Of a stretch of DNA of 16,381 bases, positions 1-8,492 are shown piece after piece. A program made the position numbers and the translations under genes. Source of the stretch: Thiobacillus sp. GTDB lineage: Bacteria; Pseudomonadota; Gammaproteobacteria; Burkholderiales; Thiobacillaceae. Each line of letters opens with the position of its first letter. The first letter of the stretch is position 1. The DNA lies in NCBI GenBank assembly GCA_020217265.1, contig JAIWOS010000172.1, positions 1 through 16,381 of the forward strand, written 5' to 3'. The notes below the pieces were generated by a model. The model saw only the letters and a list, made by a program, of their open reading frames with translations. It did not search any database and had not been told where the DNA came from.

Positions 1-284
1 GAGGCGGCAGCCGCCGGCGCTGCCGGCGCGGCGGCGACAGCGGGGGCGGGTGTGGCGGTTGGGCGGATTTCCGCGGGGATCGGCATCGCCGCCACGGCCT
101 GGGCGGGCACCAGCATCCAGTGAGTGAACATCTGGCCGTTGGCCATGACCGCCACAGGGACGGCGACCCAGCCCTTGAAAGCGTCGAGCGATACAGGACC
201 GGTCGGCACGGGGGCCGTGGCCGGGTTGGACAGGGCGGGGCTTGCAATGAGCAGCGCCGCCAGCAGGGCTGACATGCGAATCAT
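1..284 (-). CDS. Small secreted protein with Ala/Pro-rich region, unknown function (3' end outside window)
   Basis: The frame is open from the ATG at 284 to the window edge, giving about 94 codons with no stop. I chose this start because GGAGGG lies six bases upstream; a second ATG three codons later has no better site. Residues 1-20 look like a signal peptide (MIRMSALLAALLIASPALS), so the product is probably periplasmic or outer-membrane associated. A short conserved-looking stretch follows (KGWVAVPVAVMANGQ, then FTHWMLVPA). From about residue 70 the sequence becomes almost entirely Ala and Pro, like a flexible linker or low-complexity tail. I do not recognise the family. A strong sigma-54 promoter lies 63 bases upstream (347-362) and a sigma-54 activator gene is immediately upstream on the same strand. 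Dependence on that activator is inference. Confidence 0.7.
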   Translation of the reverse strand, partial: MIRMSALLAALLIASPALSNPATAPVPTGPVSLDAFKGWVAVPVAVMANGQMFTHWMLVPAQAVAAMPIPAEIRPTATPAPAVAAAPAAPAAAA

Positions 285-346
285 GGGTTTCCCTCCGGGT
301 TAGGGGCGTATTGTCGTGATGCCGCGAAGGGCGGCACGGAGGGAAT

Positions 347-362
347 AGCAGTAGTCGTGCCA
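347..362 (-). promoter_or_regulatory. Sigma-54 (-24/-12) promoter for the secreted-protein gene
   Basis: On the minus strand the bases read TGGCACGACTACTGCT. Against the RpoN consensus TGGCACGNNNNTTGCW only one defined position differs (C for the first T of TTGC). The GG and GC dinucleotides have exactly the required spacing. Transcription would start near 336, leaving a leader of about 50 bases before the GGAGGG ribosome site and the ATG at 284. Confidence 0.85.
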
Positions 363-378
363 GGCGCAGCCCGTCACG

Positions 379-391
379 CAAGTTGTTGAAA
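379..391 (-). promoter_or_regulatory. IHF-binding site candidate
   Basis: The minus-strand bases TTTCAACAACTTG match the IHF consensus WATCAANNNNTTR at all but one position and have an AT-rich flank (391-400). The site sits between the -24/-12 promoter (347-362) and the dyad at 427-473. That is where IHF normally bends DNA so that an enhancer-bound activator can reach sigma-54 RNA polymerase. The match is short, so the position is what makes it credible. Confidence 0.5.
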
Positions 392-426
392 TAAAATGTG
401 AATGGCGATGACGGGCCGGAAAAATG

Positions 427-473
427 TCTGCCACGCCTCTGCCATGGCAGAGCGGCGGCAGAGGCATGGCAGA
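427..473. promoter_or_regulatory. 47-bp dyad: probable enhancer (UAS) for the sigma-54 activator, or terminator
   Basis: The 17-base arms 427-443 and 457-473 are inverted repeats with one mismatch (TCTGCCACGCCTCTGCC against GGCAGAGGCATGGCAGA). A perfect 16-base palindrome, CTCTGCCATGGCAGAG (437-452), lies inside. The centre is about 114 bases upstream of the predicted sigma-54 start site, a usual distance for an enhancer bound by an NtrC-type activator. It also lies 8 bases downstream of the activator's stop codon, and the minus strand continues CATTTTTCC, so a role as the operon's terminator is possible. The two roles are not exclusive. Confidence 0.55.
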
Positions 474-480
474 ACCTGCG

Positions 481-1833
481 TCAGAAACGCGGCGTCGTCT
501 CGTCCGCCATTTTCAGCCGGCGGTACAGCGTGCGCTCGCTGATCTTGAGGAAGGCGGCGGTTTTGCGCCGGTTGCCGTTGAAGCGCGCCAGCGTGGATTC
601 GATGAGCGCGAACGACACCTCGTCGTCGCGGTGGCACTGGTGGTCCATCGCGGCAAGATCGGCTTGCCGCAATGCGTTTGTCAGCGCGTCGGCGTGGCGG
701 ATTTCGTCCGGCAGATGTTCGGGGCGGATGGCGCCGCCGCGCGCCAGCAGCGCGGCGCGCTCGACGATGTTCTTGAGTTCGCGCATGTTGCCCGGGAAGG
801 GATACTGGCGCAGCAGCGCCATCGCCTCGTCGCTGATCGGCGTGGTGAGCTTGCCGAGCATCTTGCGCGACAGGAAGTGCTCGACCAGGTGAGGGATGTC
901 GTCCCGCCGGTGGCGCAGCGGCGGCAGCTCGATTTGCATCGCGTTGATGCGGTAGTAGAGGTCGGCGCGGAACTCGCCGCGATCGACCATGGCCTTGAGG
1001 TCGCGGTGGGTGGCGCAAATGAAGCGGAAGTCGACGCGCCGTTCCTCGGTGCCGCCGAGCCGGCGGAAGGTGCCGGTTTCCAGCACGCGCAGGAGCTTGG
1101 CCTGCAGCGACAGCGGAATCTCGCCGATCTCGTCCATGAACAGCGTGCCCTTGTCGGCCAGTTCGACCAGGCCTTTCTTCGCGCCGACGCAGCCGGTGAA
1201 CGCGCCGGGTTCGTGGCCGAACAGTTCGTTGACCAGCAGGTCTTCGGTGAAGCTGGTGCTGTCGATGGTGACGAAGGGCCCGTTGGCGCGTGGCGACTTG
1301 CGGTGCAGCAGTTGCGCGGCCATTTCCTTGCCGGTGCCGGTTTCGCCGCGGATCAGCGCGGGCGAGTCGGTTTCGGCGACGAGACAGAGGTTGTCGAGCA
1401 CGCGCATGAACGAGGGACAGCAGCCGACCATCTTCTGCTCGTCGAAGGCGAGCTCCTGCTCGCGGGTGATCGAGCGCATGCCCTCGCCCATGTAGCGCAC
1501 CCGGCCCTCCTCGTCGAACACGGGCGAGCCGTGGATGGCGACGTATTCGGGCTTGTGGTCGCGGTCGAAATGGCGGTGGATGACCTGCACCGCTTCCTGG
1601 GTGCGGAAGGCGCGCTCGAGCGGGCACTCCTCGCCGTTGATCTCGCAGGTCGAGGCCGACTTGTGCGAGACCTCGTGGCATTTCATGCCGACGATGTCGG
1701 CGGGCGCGAGGTTGGTATAGGCCTCGGCGTAGCGCTGGTTGCAGGCGACGATGGTGTAGTTGCGGTCGATCAGCGCGAAGGGTTCCGGGTGGGCGTCCAC
1801 CAGGCTTTGCACGAACTTGCTCGACCCCGGCAT
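481..1833 (-). CDS. Sigma-54-dependent activator with PAS sensor, AAA+ and Fis-type HTH domains
   Basis: This 450-residue bacterial enhancer-binding protein activates RpoN promoters by ATP hydrolysis. An N-terminal PAS domain (about 8-122) carries Cys52, Cys63 and Cys70 in a CHEVSHK...C...CPL arrangement that could sense redox state or bind metal or haem. The AAA+ module shows Walker A GETGTGKE (163-170), the sigma-54 contact loop GAFTG (210-214), Walker B LFMDEIG (231-237) and candidate arginine fingers at 289 and 295. The C-terminus is a Fis-type helix-turn-helix (about 418-441). There is no receiver domain, so the PAS domain is the likely input. The ATG at 1833 lies 13 bases after the ccsB stop with only a weak ribosome site, suggesting co-transcription with cytochrome c maturation genes. 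Its likely target is the sigma-54 promoter at 347-362. Confidence 0.93.
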   Translation of the reverse strand: MPGSSKFVQSLVDAHPEPFALIDRNYTIVACNQRYAEAYTNLAPADIVGMKCHEVSHKSASTCEINGEECPLERAFRTQEAVQVIHRHFDRDHKPEYVAIHGSPVFDEEGRVRYMGEGMRSITREQELAFDEQKMVGCCPSFMRVLDNLCLVAETDSPALIRGETGTGKEMAAQLLHRKSPRANGPFVTIDSTSFTEDLLVNELFGHEPGAFTGCVGAKKGLVELADKGTLFMDEIGEIPLSLQAKLLRVLETGTFRRLGGTEERRVDFRFICATHRDLKAMVDRGEFRADLYYRINAMQIELPPLRHRRDDIPHLVEHFLSRKMLGKLTTPISDEAMALLRQYPFPGNMRELKNIVERAALLARGGAIRPEHLPDEIRHADALTNALRQADLAAMDHQCHRDDEVSFALIESTLARFNGNRRKTAAFLKISERTLYRRLKMADETTPRF

Positions 1834-1846
1834 GGCCGCGACCCGC

Positions 1847-2986
1847 TTACAGGGTGCCGTAGGAATGCAGCCCCGACAGGAACATGTTCACGCCGAGGAA
1901 GGCGAAGGTGGTGACAAAGAGCCCGATCACTGCCCACCACGCCAGCATGGGGCCGCGCAGGCCCTTCACCAGCCGGATGTGCAGCCAGGCGGCGTAGTTC
2001 AGCCACACGATCAGCGCCCAGGTTTCCTTCGGATCCCACGACCAGTAGCCGCCCCAGGCTTCGGCCGCCCACATCGCGCCGAGGATGGTGGCGATGGTGA
2101 AGAAGCCGAAACCGATGGCGATGGCCTTGTACATCATGTCGTCGATGACGTCGAGGCTGGGCAGGCGGTTGGCGAGGATGCCGCGCCGCGCCAGGAGATA
2201 GCCGACGCCGAGCATGGCCGACAGCGAGAACGAACCGTAGCCGATGAAGTTGGCGGGCACGTGCAGTTTCATCCACCAGGACTTGAGCGCCGGCACCAGC
2301 GGCTGGATTTCGTGCGCGCCGCGGTCGAAGGTGTACCAGAGGATGAAGCCGACGGCAGCGGAAATCACCAGCAGCACCAGCGCGCCAAGCTGACGGGCCT
2401 GGTAGCGCGCTTCATAGTAGAGATACATCATCGCGGTGATGAGGCAGAACAGCACGAAGACTTCGTACAGGTTCGACACCGGGATGTGGCCGACGTCCGG
2501 CCCGATGAGGTAGGACTCGTACCAGCGCACCATGAGGCCGACGAAACCGAGCGCGACCGCGCTCCAGGTCAGCGCGGTGCCGGTTTTCAGCGCGAACGCC
2601 GAACGCGACAGGAGACCCGTCCAGTAGGTGAGCGTGGCGAGCCCGAACAGCGCGCACATCCACATGATCGCCGCCTGGCTGGAGATCAGGTATTTGAGGA
2701 AGAAGGCTTCTTCCATGCGCGCGAGGTTGCCGTCGTAGAGCGAAATGGCGAACAGGCTCAAGGCCCCGACGACGAGGAACAGCGGCCGGAAGGGTTTCCA
2801 GAACCAGCCGAACACCGTCAGCGCAGGAATCGCCGCCAGCAGGATGCCCTTGTCGTAAATGTCCATGTACTCGCCGTAGCGCGACAGCGCGAACAGCGCG
2901 CCGCTGCCGACGACGACGGCGAACAGCCAGTCGAACCAGGTGAGGCGCTTGATGAGCGGGGCGGGTTGGTTGAGGGCGAGTTCCAT
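1847..2986 (-). CDS. ccsB: Cytochrome c maturation protein CcsB (CcsA/ResC type), System II haem handler
   Basis: This 379-residue polytopic membrane protein works with ResB/Ccs1 to move haem across the inner membrane and attach it to apocytochrome CXXCH motifs. It shows the tryptophan-rich WWD signature WGGYWSWDPKE (311-321), which binds haem on the periplasmic side. Conserved histidines flank it at about 167 (GHIPVSNLYE), 242 (LHVPANFIGYGSF) and 336. Most of the chain is hydrophobic, with roughly eight membrane segments. The start at 2986 has GGAG nine bases upstream. It follows resB by 27 bases and precedes the sigma-54 activator by 13, so the three are likely one transcript. Confidence 0.96.
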   Translation of the reverse strand: MELALNQPAPLIKRLTWFDWLFAVVVGSGALFALSRYGEYMDIYDKGILLAAIPALTVFGWFWKPFRPLFLVVGALSLFAISLYDGNLARMEEAFFLKYLISSQAAIMWMCALFGLATLTYWTGLLSRSAFALKTGTALTWSAVALGFVGLMVRWYESYLIGPDVGHIPVSNLYEVFVLFCLITAMMYLYYEARYQARQLGALVLLVISAAVGFILWYTFDRGAHEIQPLVPALKSWWMKLHVPANFIGYGSFSLSAMLGVGYLLARRGILANRLPSLDVIDDMMYKAIAIGFGFFTIATILGAMWAAEAWGGYWSWDPKETWALIVWLNYAAWLHIRLVKGLRGPMLAWWAVIGLFVTTFAFLGVNMFLSGLHSYGTL

Positions 2987-3013
2987 GATCCAGTCTCCAG
3001 TGGCGGTCGCGGC

Positions 3014-5026
3014 TTAACGGGCGAGGGTATCCAGCGCCTCGCGGTGCCGCGCGAATTCCTGTTCGAAATCGAGGGTGTGCTTGGTCGAGGCCATCGCCAG
3101 CAGCGCCTGGCCGGGTTTGACGCGCAGCCACACCCGGCGTTCACGTACATAAAACATGAAAAACACGCCCAGCGTCAACAACAGCGAACCGAAATAGACC
3201 ACGTTCTTGCCGGGGGAACGGGTGAGCTGCAGGCCGCTGGCTTTCACCTCGTCGTACTGCATCAGTTGCAGGTAGACCGGCGCGCCGTACACGAACAGGT
3301 CGCTCATGCTGTTCAAGGTGTCGCGCACCAGCCAGCCGGTGGCGTCGTCGGCCTTGGGCGGCGGCAGCTTCGCCTCGCGGTTGGCGATCGCCAGCGCTTC
3401 GAAGGCGGAGAGCTCGAGGATGCGCAGGTAGGTGCCCGCCGCCTTTTCGCGTTCGGCCTGCGGCACCTTTTCCTCGATGAAGCGGCCGAGCGCCTGGAAG
3501 CCGCCGTCCGCGTACAGCGCCAGCACCTGGGTCGCGCTGAACTTGAGCTTGTCTTCGATCTCGGTGCCCCAGGCGTTCTGCGGCAGCGCCTGGCGCGCGA
3601 AACGCGCGGCGATTTCGGGGCGCAAGTCGGAGTTGAGCAGGGCTCCGCGCAGCCGCATGAAACTGTCGAGCTTGCCGTCGGCGTCGAGCGGCATGCGCAG
3701 GTAGCGGAAGGCTTCGTTCGGCGACTCGCGCACGCCCGACATCATGTACCAGCGGCCATCGAGTTCGAGCGGCAGCATGTAGTTGGAAAATTCGCGCGCC
3801 TGGCCGCGGGCATCGCGCAGCTTGTACTGGAAGCTCGGGCCGACGTTGTGCAGGTGCTTGTTGTCGGCAACCGGGCTGCCGCCGAACACGCTCATCGCGT
3901 TGTCTTTCGGCGGCGCATCGCCGCCCAGGTTTTCGATGTTGAACGGGCGGAAATCGGTGAATTCGAGCGTGTAGTTGCCGGCCGGGCTGGTCAGCGTGGT
4001 GTTCTGGTGCACCGTGCCTTCGATGGGGAAGGCGGCCGCCATCGGCGCGAACAGGTTCCAGCCCTGGATCGTGAGGCGCGTGCCGCCGTCGGCGAAGCTG
4101 GCCTGGTAGATCGCGATGCCGTCGTGGATCAGCGGGTGGTTGACCGCGATCGTGGCGTCGCGGATTTTCTTGCCCGACTTGTCGAACAGCTCGATGTCGG
4201 ATTCGAAGCTCTTTGGCTGGCCGGTGCTGTAGTGCTCGATGCGGAACTGCTTCAGCCCCACCGTGAAAGGCAGGTCCTGCACCAGATAGCCATCGGCCAC
4301 GTTGAGGAACACGACGTTGGCGCTCGAGCCTTCGGGAATCTGCACGCTGCCGCGAAACGAGGGGTTGGACGGCGACAGGCGCGAAATCGCCGGCACCTGG
4401 CTTTGCGGAATGTCGCGCGTCTCGATTTTCTTCATGCCCAGCGCCTGCTGGGCCTTGAACACCAGGTTGCCGTCCATCAGGCCGCCGATGCAGATCAGCA
4501 CGATGGCCGAATGGGCGAGAAAATAGCCGAGCCGGTTCCAGCTGCCGGCCTTGGCAGCGAGCAGCAGGCCGTCCTCGCGCGGCAACTGGCGAACCTGGTA
4601 GCCCTGCCCCTCCAGATAAGCTTGCGCCCGAGCGGCGAAATCCGCGGGCGACTGCGTCGTTTCGACGACGTGCTGGTGCTTGAAGGCGGCGAGCGACTGG
4701 TCGGTGACGTGTTCGCGGAAGCTTCTCATCTCGCGCGCGAAATTGGGCGCGTTGCGCCAGATGCAGACGCTGGTGGAGAGTACCAGGAAGCCGAGGATCA
4801 GCAGAAACCAGGCGGCATGGTAGACGTCGTACAGCCCCAGCTTGCGGAAGACTTCGAACCAGAACGGACCGAACTGGATCAGGTAGTTGGAATAGGGCTC
4901 GGCCTGTTTCAAGACCGTGCCGACGATCGACGCGACGGCGAGGATGGACAGCAGGCTGATGGCGAAGCGCATCGAGCTCAGGAGCTCGAACAGCGACCGG
5001 CCGAACGTGTGGGAGGTAGTGTTCAT
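3014..5026 (-). CDS. resB: Cytochrome c maturation protein ResB/Ccs1, System II
   Basis: This 670-residue protein is the large partner of CcsB in System II cytochrome c synthesis, handling the apocytochrome and haem at the periplasmic face. The N-terminus has the family sequence SSMRFAISLLSILAVASIVG followed by TVLKQ, forming the first membrane segment. A second (about 72-92) and third (about 167-187, LGYFLAHSAIVLICIGGLMD) follow. After them comes a long periplasmic domain with the characteristic AVNHPLIHDGIAIYQASF motif (near 300). A last membrane segment lies near 608-630. There is no clear Shine-Dalgarno sequence before the ATG at 5026, but the conserved N-terminus supports it. A terminator-like hairpin lies directly upstream, so its expression may depend on readthrough from cytochrome c4 or on a promoter I cannot identify. 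Confidence 0.95.
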   Translation of the reverse strand: MNTTSHTFGRSLFELLSSMRFAISLLSILAVASIVGTVLKQAEPYSNYLIQFGPFWFEVFRKLGLYDVYHAAWFLLILGFLVLSTSVCIWRNAPNFAREMRSFREHVTDQSLAAFKHQHVVETTQSPADFAARAQAYLEGQGYQVRQLPREDGLLLAAKAGSWNRLGYFLAHSAIVLICIGGLMDGNLVFKAQQALGMKKIETRDIPQSQVPAISRLSPSNPSFRGSVQIPEGSSANVVFLNVADGYLVQDLPFTVGLKQFRIEHYSTGQPKSFESDIELFDKSGKKIRDATIAVNHPLIHDGIAIYQASFADGGTRLTIQGWNLFAPMAAAFPIEGTVHQNTTLTSPAGNYTLEFTDFRPFNIENLGGDAPPKDNAMSVFGGSPVADNKHLHNVGPSFQYKLRDARGQAREFSNYMLPLELDGRWYMMSGVRESPNEAFRYLRMPLDADGKLDSFMRLRGALLNSDLRPEIAARFARQALPQNAWGTEIEDKLKFSATQVLALYADGGFQALGRFIEEKVPQAEREKAAGTYLRILELSAFEALAIANREAKLPPPKADDATGWLVRDTLNSMSDLFVYGAPVYLQLMQYDEVKASGLQLTRSPGKNVVYFGSLLLTLGVFFMFYVRERRVWLRVKPGQALLAMASTKHTLDFEQEFARHREALDTLAR

Positions 5027-5041
5027 GAAGGCGGAAATGAA

Positions 5042-5065
5042 AAAGGGTGACTCGCGTCACCCTTT
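5042..5065 (-). terminator. Intrinsic terminator or attenuator between cytochrome c4 and resB
   Basis: A perfect 10-bp stem (5042-5051 with 5056-5065, AAAGGGTGAC against GTCACCCTTT) closes a TCGC loop. On the minus strand the stem runs into CCCTTTTTCATTT, giving a U tract. It lies 35 bases after the cytochrome c4 stop and 16 bases before the resB start. It probably ends or reduces transcription from cytochrome c4. Confidence 0.75.
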
Positions 5066-5099
5066 CATCGACTCAGGCGAGGCGAATTAGTTTACCGGT

Positions 5100-5726
5100 T
5101 CAGCGCAGGCCTTGGATATACGACGCGACGGCCTTCATGTCGGCGTCGGTCATCTTGGCGGCGATGGTGCGCATCATCTTGGCAGCGTCGTTGGCGCGCG
5201 TGCCGAGGCGGAAGTCGTTCAGCTGGGCGTAGATGTAGTCGGCGTGCTGGCCGGCCAGGCGCGGGAACTGGGTGGGAATGCCCTTGCCCTGCGGGCCGTG
5301 GCAGGAGGCGCACGCCGGCACGCCCGCGCCCTGCACGCCGCCGCGGTAGATTTTCTGGCCGACGAGTGCCAGCTCCTGATCCTTGGAGGTGCCGGGCTTG
5401 GGCTGCTGCATGCTGAAATAGGCAGCGAGGTTCAGCATGTCCTGCGGGGTGAGCGTGGCGACGATGCCGCCCATCACCGCATTCTTGCGCTCGCCCGACT
5501 TGAAGTTGTTCAGTTGCTTGTTGATGTATTCAGCGTTCAGGCCCGCGAGCTTGGGGTTGGCGGCGACGGCGCTGTTGCCGTCCACCGCGTGACACCCCGC
5601 GCACACCTGGTTGACGATGCTTTCGGCGGCCTTGGGGTCGCCCTTGCTGGTCGGCGCTGCGGCGGGGGCGTTGGCGAAGGCGGAAGTGGCGACCAGCGCG
5701 GCAGCCAGCGTGACGACGAGTTTCAT
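5100..5726 (-). CDS. Di-haem cytochrome c4, periplasmic electron carrier
   Basis: The 208-residue product has a signal peptide (MKLVVTLAAALVATSAFA) and two c-type haem sites, CAGCH (42-46) and CASCH (139-143). Each is followed by a plausible axial methionine, near 85 (NAVMGGIV) and 184-185 (AAKMMRTI). Two similar roughly 90-residue halves with LAG...Y...QL motifs are the hallmark of cytochrome c4, which carries electrons to terminal oxidases. I chose the ATG at 5726 because AGGAG lies upstream and the signal peptide begins there; a longer frame to 5747 would add seven unlikely residues. The genes that attach its haem (resB, ccsB) follow on the same strand. Confidence 0.95.
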   Translation of the reverse strand: MKLVVTLAAALVATSAFANAPAAAPTSKGDPKAAESIVNQVCAGCHAVDGNSAVAANPKLAGLNAEYINKQLNNFKSGERKNAVMGGIVATLTPQDMLNLAAYFSMQQPKPGTSKDQELALVGQKIYRGGVQGAGVPACASCHGPQGKGIPTQFPRLAGQHADYIYAQLNDFRLGTRANDAAKMMRTIAAKMTDADMKAVASYIQGLR

Positions 5727-5797
5727 GAAAGCTCCTGAAGCCTGCAAAACGTGGGGATTGCAAAATTTGGGGAAGCGGGTAGTTTAGCGGCAACTAA

Positions 5798-7591
<1,794 letters not shown>

Positions 7592-7593
7592 GA

Positions 7594-7633
7594 ACACCCC
7601 CGGCTCGGATATCTGCATGGATTGTCGGGGTGT
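7594..7633 (+). terminator. Weak terminator-like hairpin after hemB
   Basis: ACACCCC (7594-7600) pairs perfectly with GGGGTGT (7627-7633), but the loop is 26 bases and the following bases CAACTTAATTTC are only modestly T-rich. It may stop some hemB transcripts before the acyltransferase cassette. Confidence 0.3.
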
Positions 7634-7686
7634 CAACTTAATTTCAGGGCAGTTGGGACGTTAACAGTACTAGCTGCTCAGCCATA

Positions 7687-7699
7687 GGGAAACTTTCCC
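7687..7699. promoter_or_regulatory. Palindrome abutting the acyltransferase ribosome site, possible operator
   Basis: GGGAAACTTTCCC is a perfect inverted repeat (6-bp arms, one central base). It ends 12 bases before the ATG at 7712 and overlaps the approach to the ribosome site AAGGGAG (7700-7706). As DNA it could be a repressor operator; as RNA the loop is too small to form a hairpin without opening pairs. No sigma-54 or convincing sigma-70 promoter is visible in 7592-7711. Confidence 0.3.
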
Positions 7700-7711
7700 A
7701 AGGGAGTCATC

Positions 7712-8491
7712 ATGTTTAGTTCGCTTGAAAAGATCCTGCAAGGCAAGCGACACGCGTCGCCGGAAGACTTCGATCGCACGATCATAGATTTGCCTGCACC
7801 GTCCCAGCTCAAGGATCTATGCCTTAATTCTGCGGATGCTGCCATGCAAGAGAACCTGGGGGAACAGCGCTTCAAGTTCCGCTTCGCTACTAGCCTGGAG
7901 GCATTGCATGGCGCATCCCTGTTAGTACAGAAACGCTATGCTTGGAGAGGATATCCTGCCCAGCCACTTAAAAAGTATCCAAATCGCGTCACACTGTTGA
8001 CCAGTATCAACGAGCGTATCGTGGGCACGGTAACGATAGGTTACGACTCCGGTGAAGGCTTGTTCGCCGACGAACTCTACAAGGTGGAGGTAGATGCTTT
8101 GCGTGCAAGGGGCCGAAAAGTGGGCGAACTGAACAAGCTGGCCATCGACAAGACGCTGGGCAGCAAACATGTGCTGGGCGGTATCATCCATATTGCCTAC
8201 ATCTATGGCCTGATTTACGGATGTACGGACGCTGTCATCGAGGTTGTGCCACGGCACCGCGAGTTTTACGAGCGCATGCTGGGCTTCAAGCAACTGGGCC
8301 CCGAGCGTCCCAATCCCAAAGCCGACAACGCGCCGGCCTTGCTAATGCATCTACCCCTCGAATACATGAGCGAAAAAATCGCACAGGTCGGCGGCAAGGG
8401 CCCTGATGGTGATGACCACAGCCTGTATCCTTATTTTTTCAGCCTCTACGAGCAAGAAGGCATCATGAAACGCCTGCTTGGCGGAAATTGA
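7712..8491 (+). CDS. FeeM-like N-acyl amino acid synthase (GNAT/autoinducer-synthase fold)
   Basis: This 259-residue protein resembles enzymes that transfer a fatty acyl group from acyl carrier protein to the amino group of an amino acid. Family-type features are a core starting RFKFRFATSLEALHGASLLV (53-72), YAWRGY (76-81), GTVTI (105-109) and the motif LRARGRKVGELNKLAID (130-146). A C-terminal GNAT-like segment VVPRHREFYERMLGF (178-192) follows, typical of the acyl-CoA/ACP binding fold. The ATG has AAGGGAG six bases upstream. Base composition is visibly less GC-rich than hemB just before it, suggesting transfer. It overlaps or abuts the next gene, so it is co-translated with an E1-like enzyme. 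The exact amino-acid substrate cannot be read from sequence. A related alternative is the exosortase-associated acyltransferase family, which would fit the PEP-CTERM genes nearby. Confidence 0.75.
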   Translation: MFSSLEKILQGKRHASPEDFDRTIIDLPAPSQLKDLCLNSADAAMQENLGEQRFKFRFATSLEALHGASLLVQKRYAWRGYPAQPLKKYPNRVTLLTSINERIVGTVTIGYDSGEGLFADELYKVEVDALRARGRKVGELNKLAIDKTLGSKHVLGGIIHIAYIYGLIYGCTDAVIEVVPRHREFYERMLGFKQLGPERPNPKADNAPALLMHLPLEYMSEKIAQVGGKGPDGDDHSLYPYFFSLYEQEGIMKRLLGGN

Positions 8492-8492
8492 A

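Noticed and set aside
1760..5050. A 1096-codon open frame on the plus strand opposite resB and ccsB
   Set aside because: It is a shadow of high-GC genes: its translation is rich in Arg, Gln, Glu, His and Val with no recognisable domain, while the opposite strand encodes two clear conserved membrane proteins.
7592..7711. Possible sigma-54 promoter before the acyltransferase gene (TGGGACGTTAACAGTA)
   Set aside because: The -12 dinucleotide is GT instead of GC and several consensus bases are missing; no other GG and GC pair in the gap has the right spacing.
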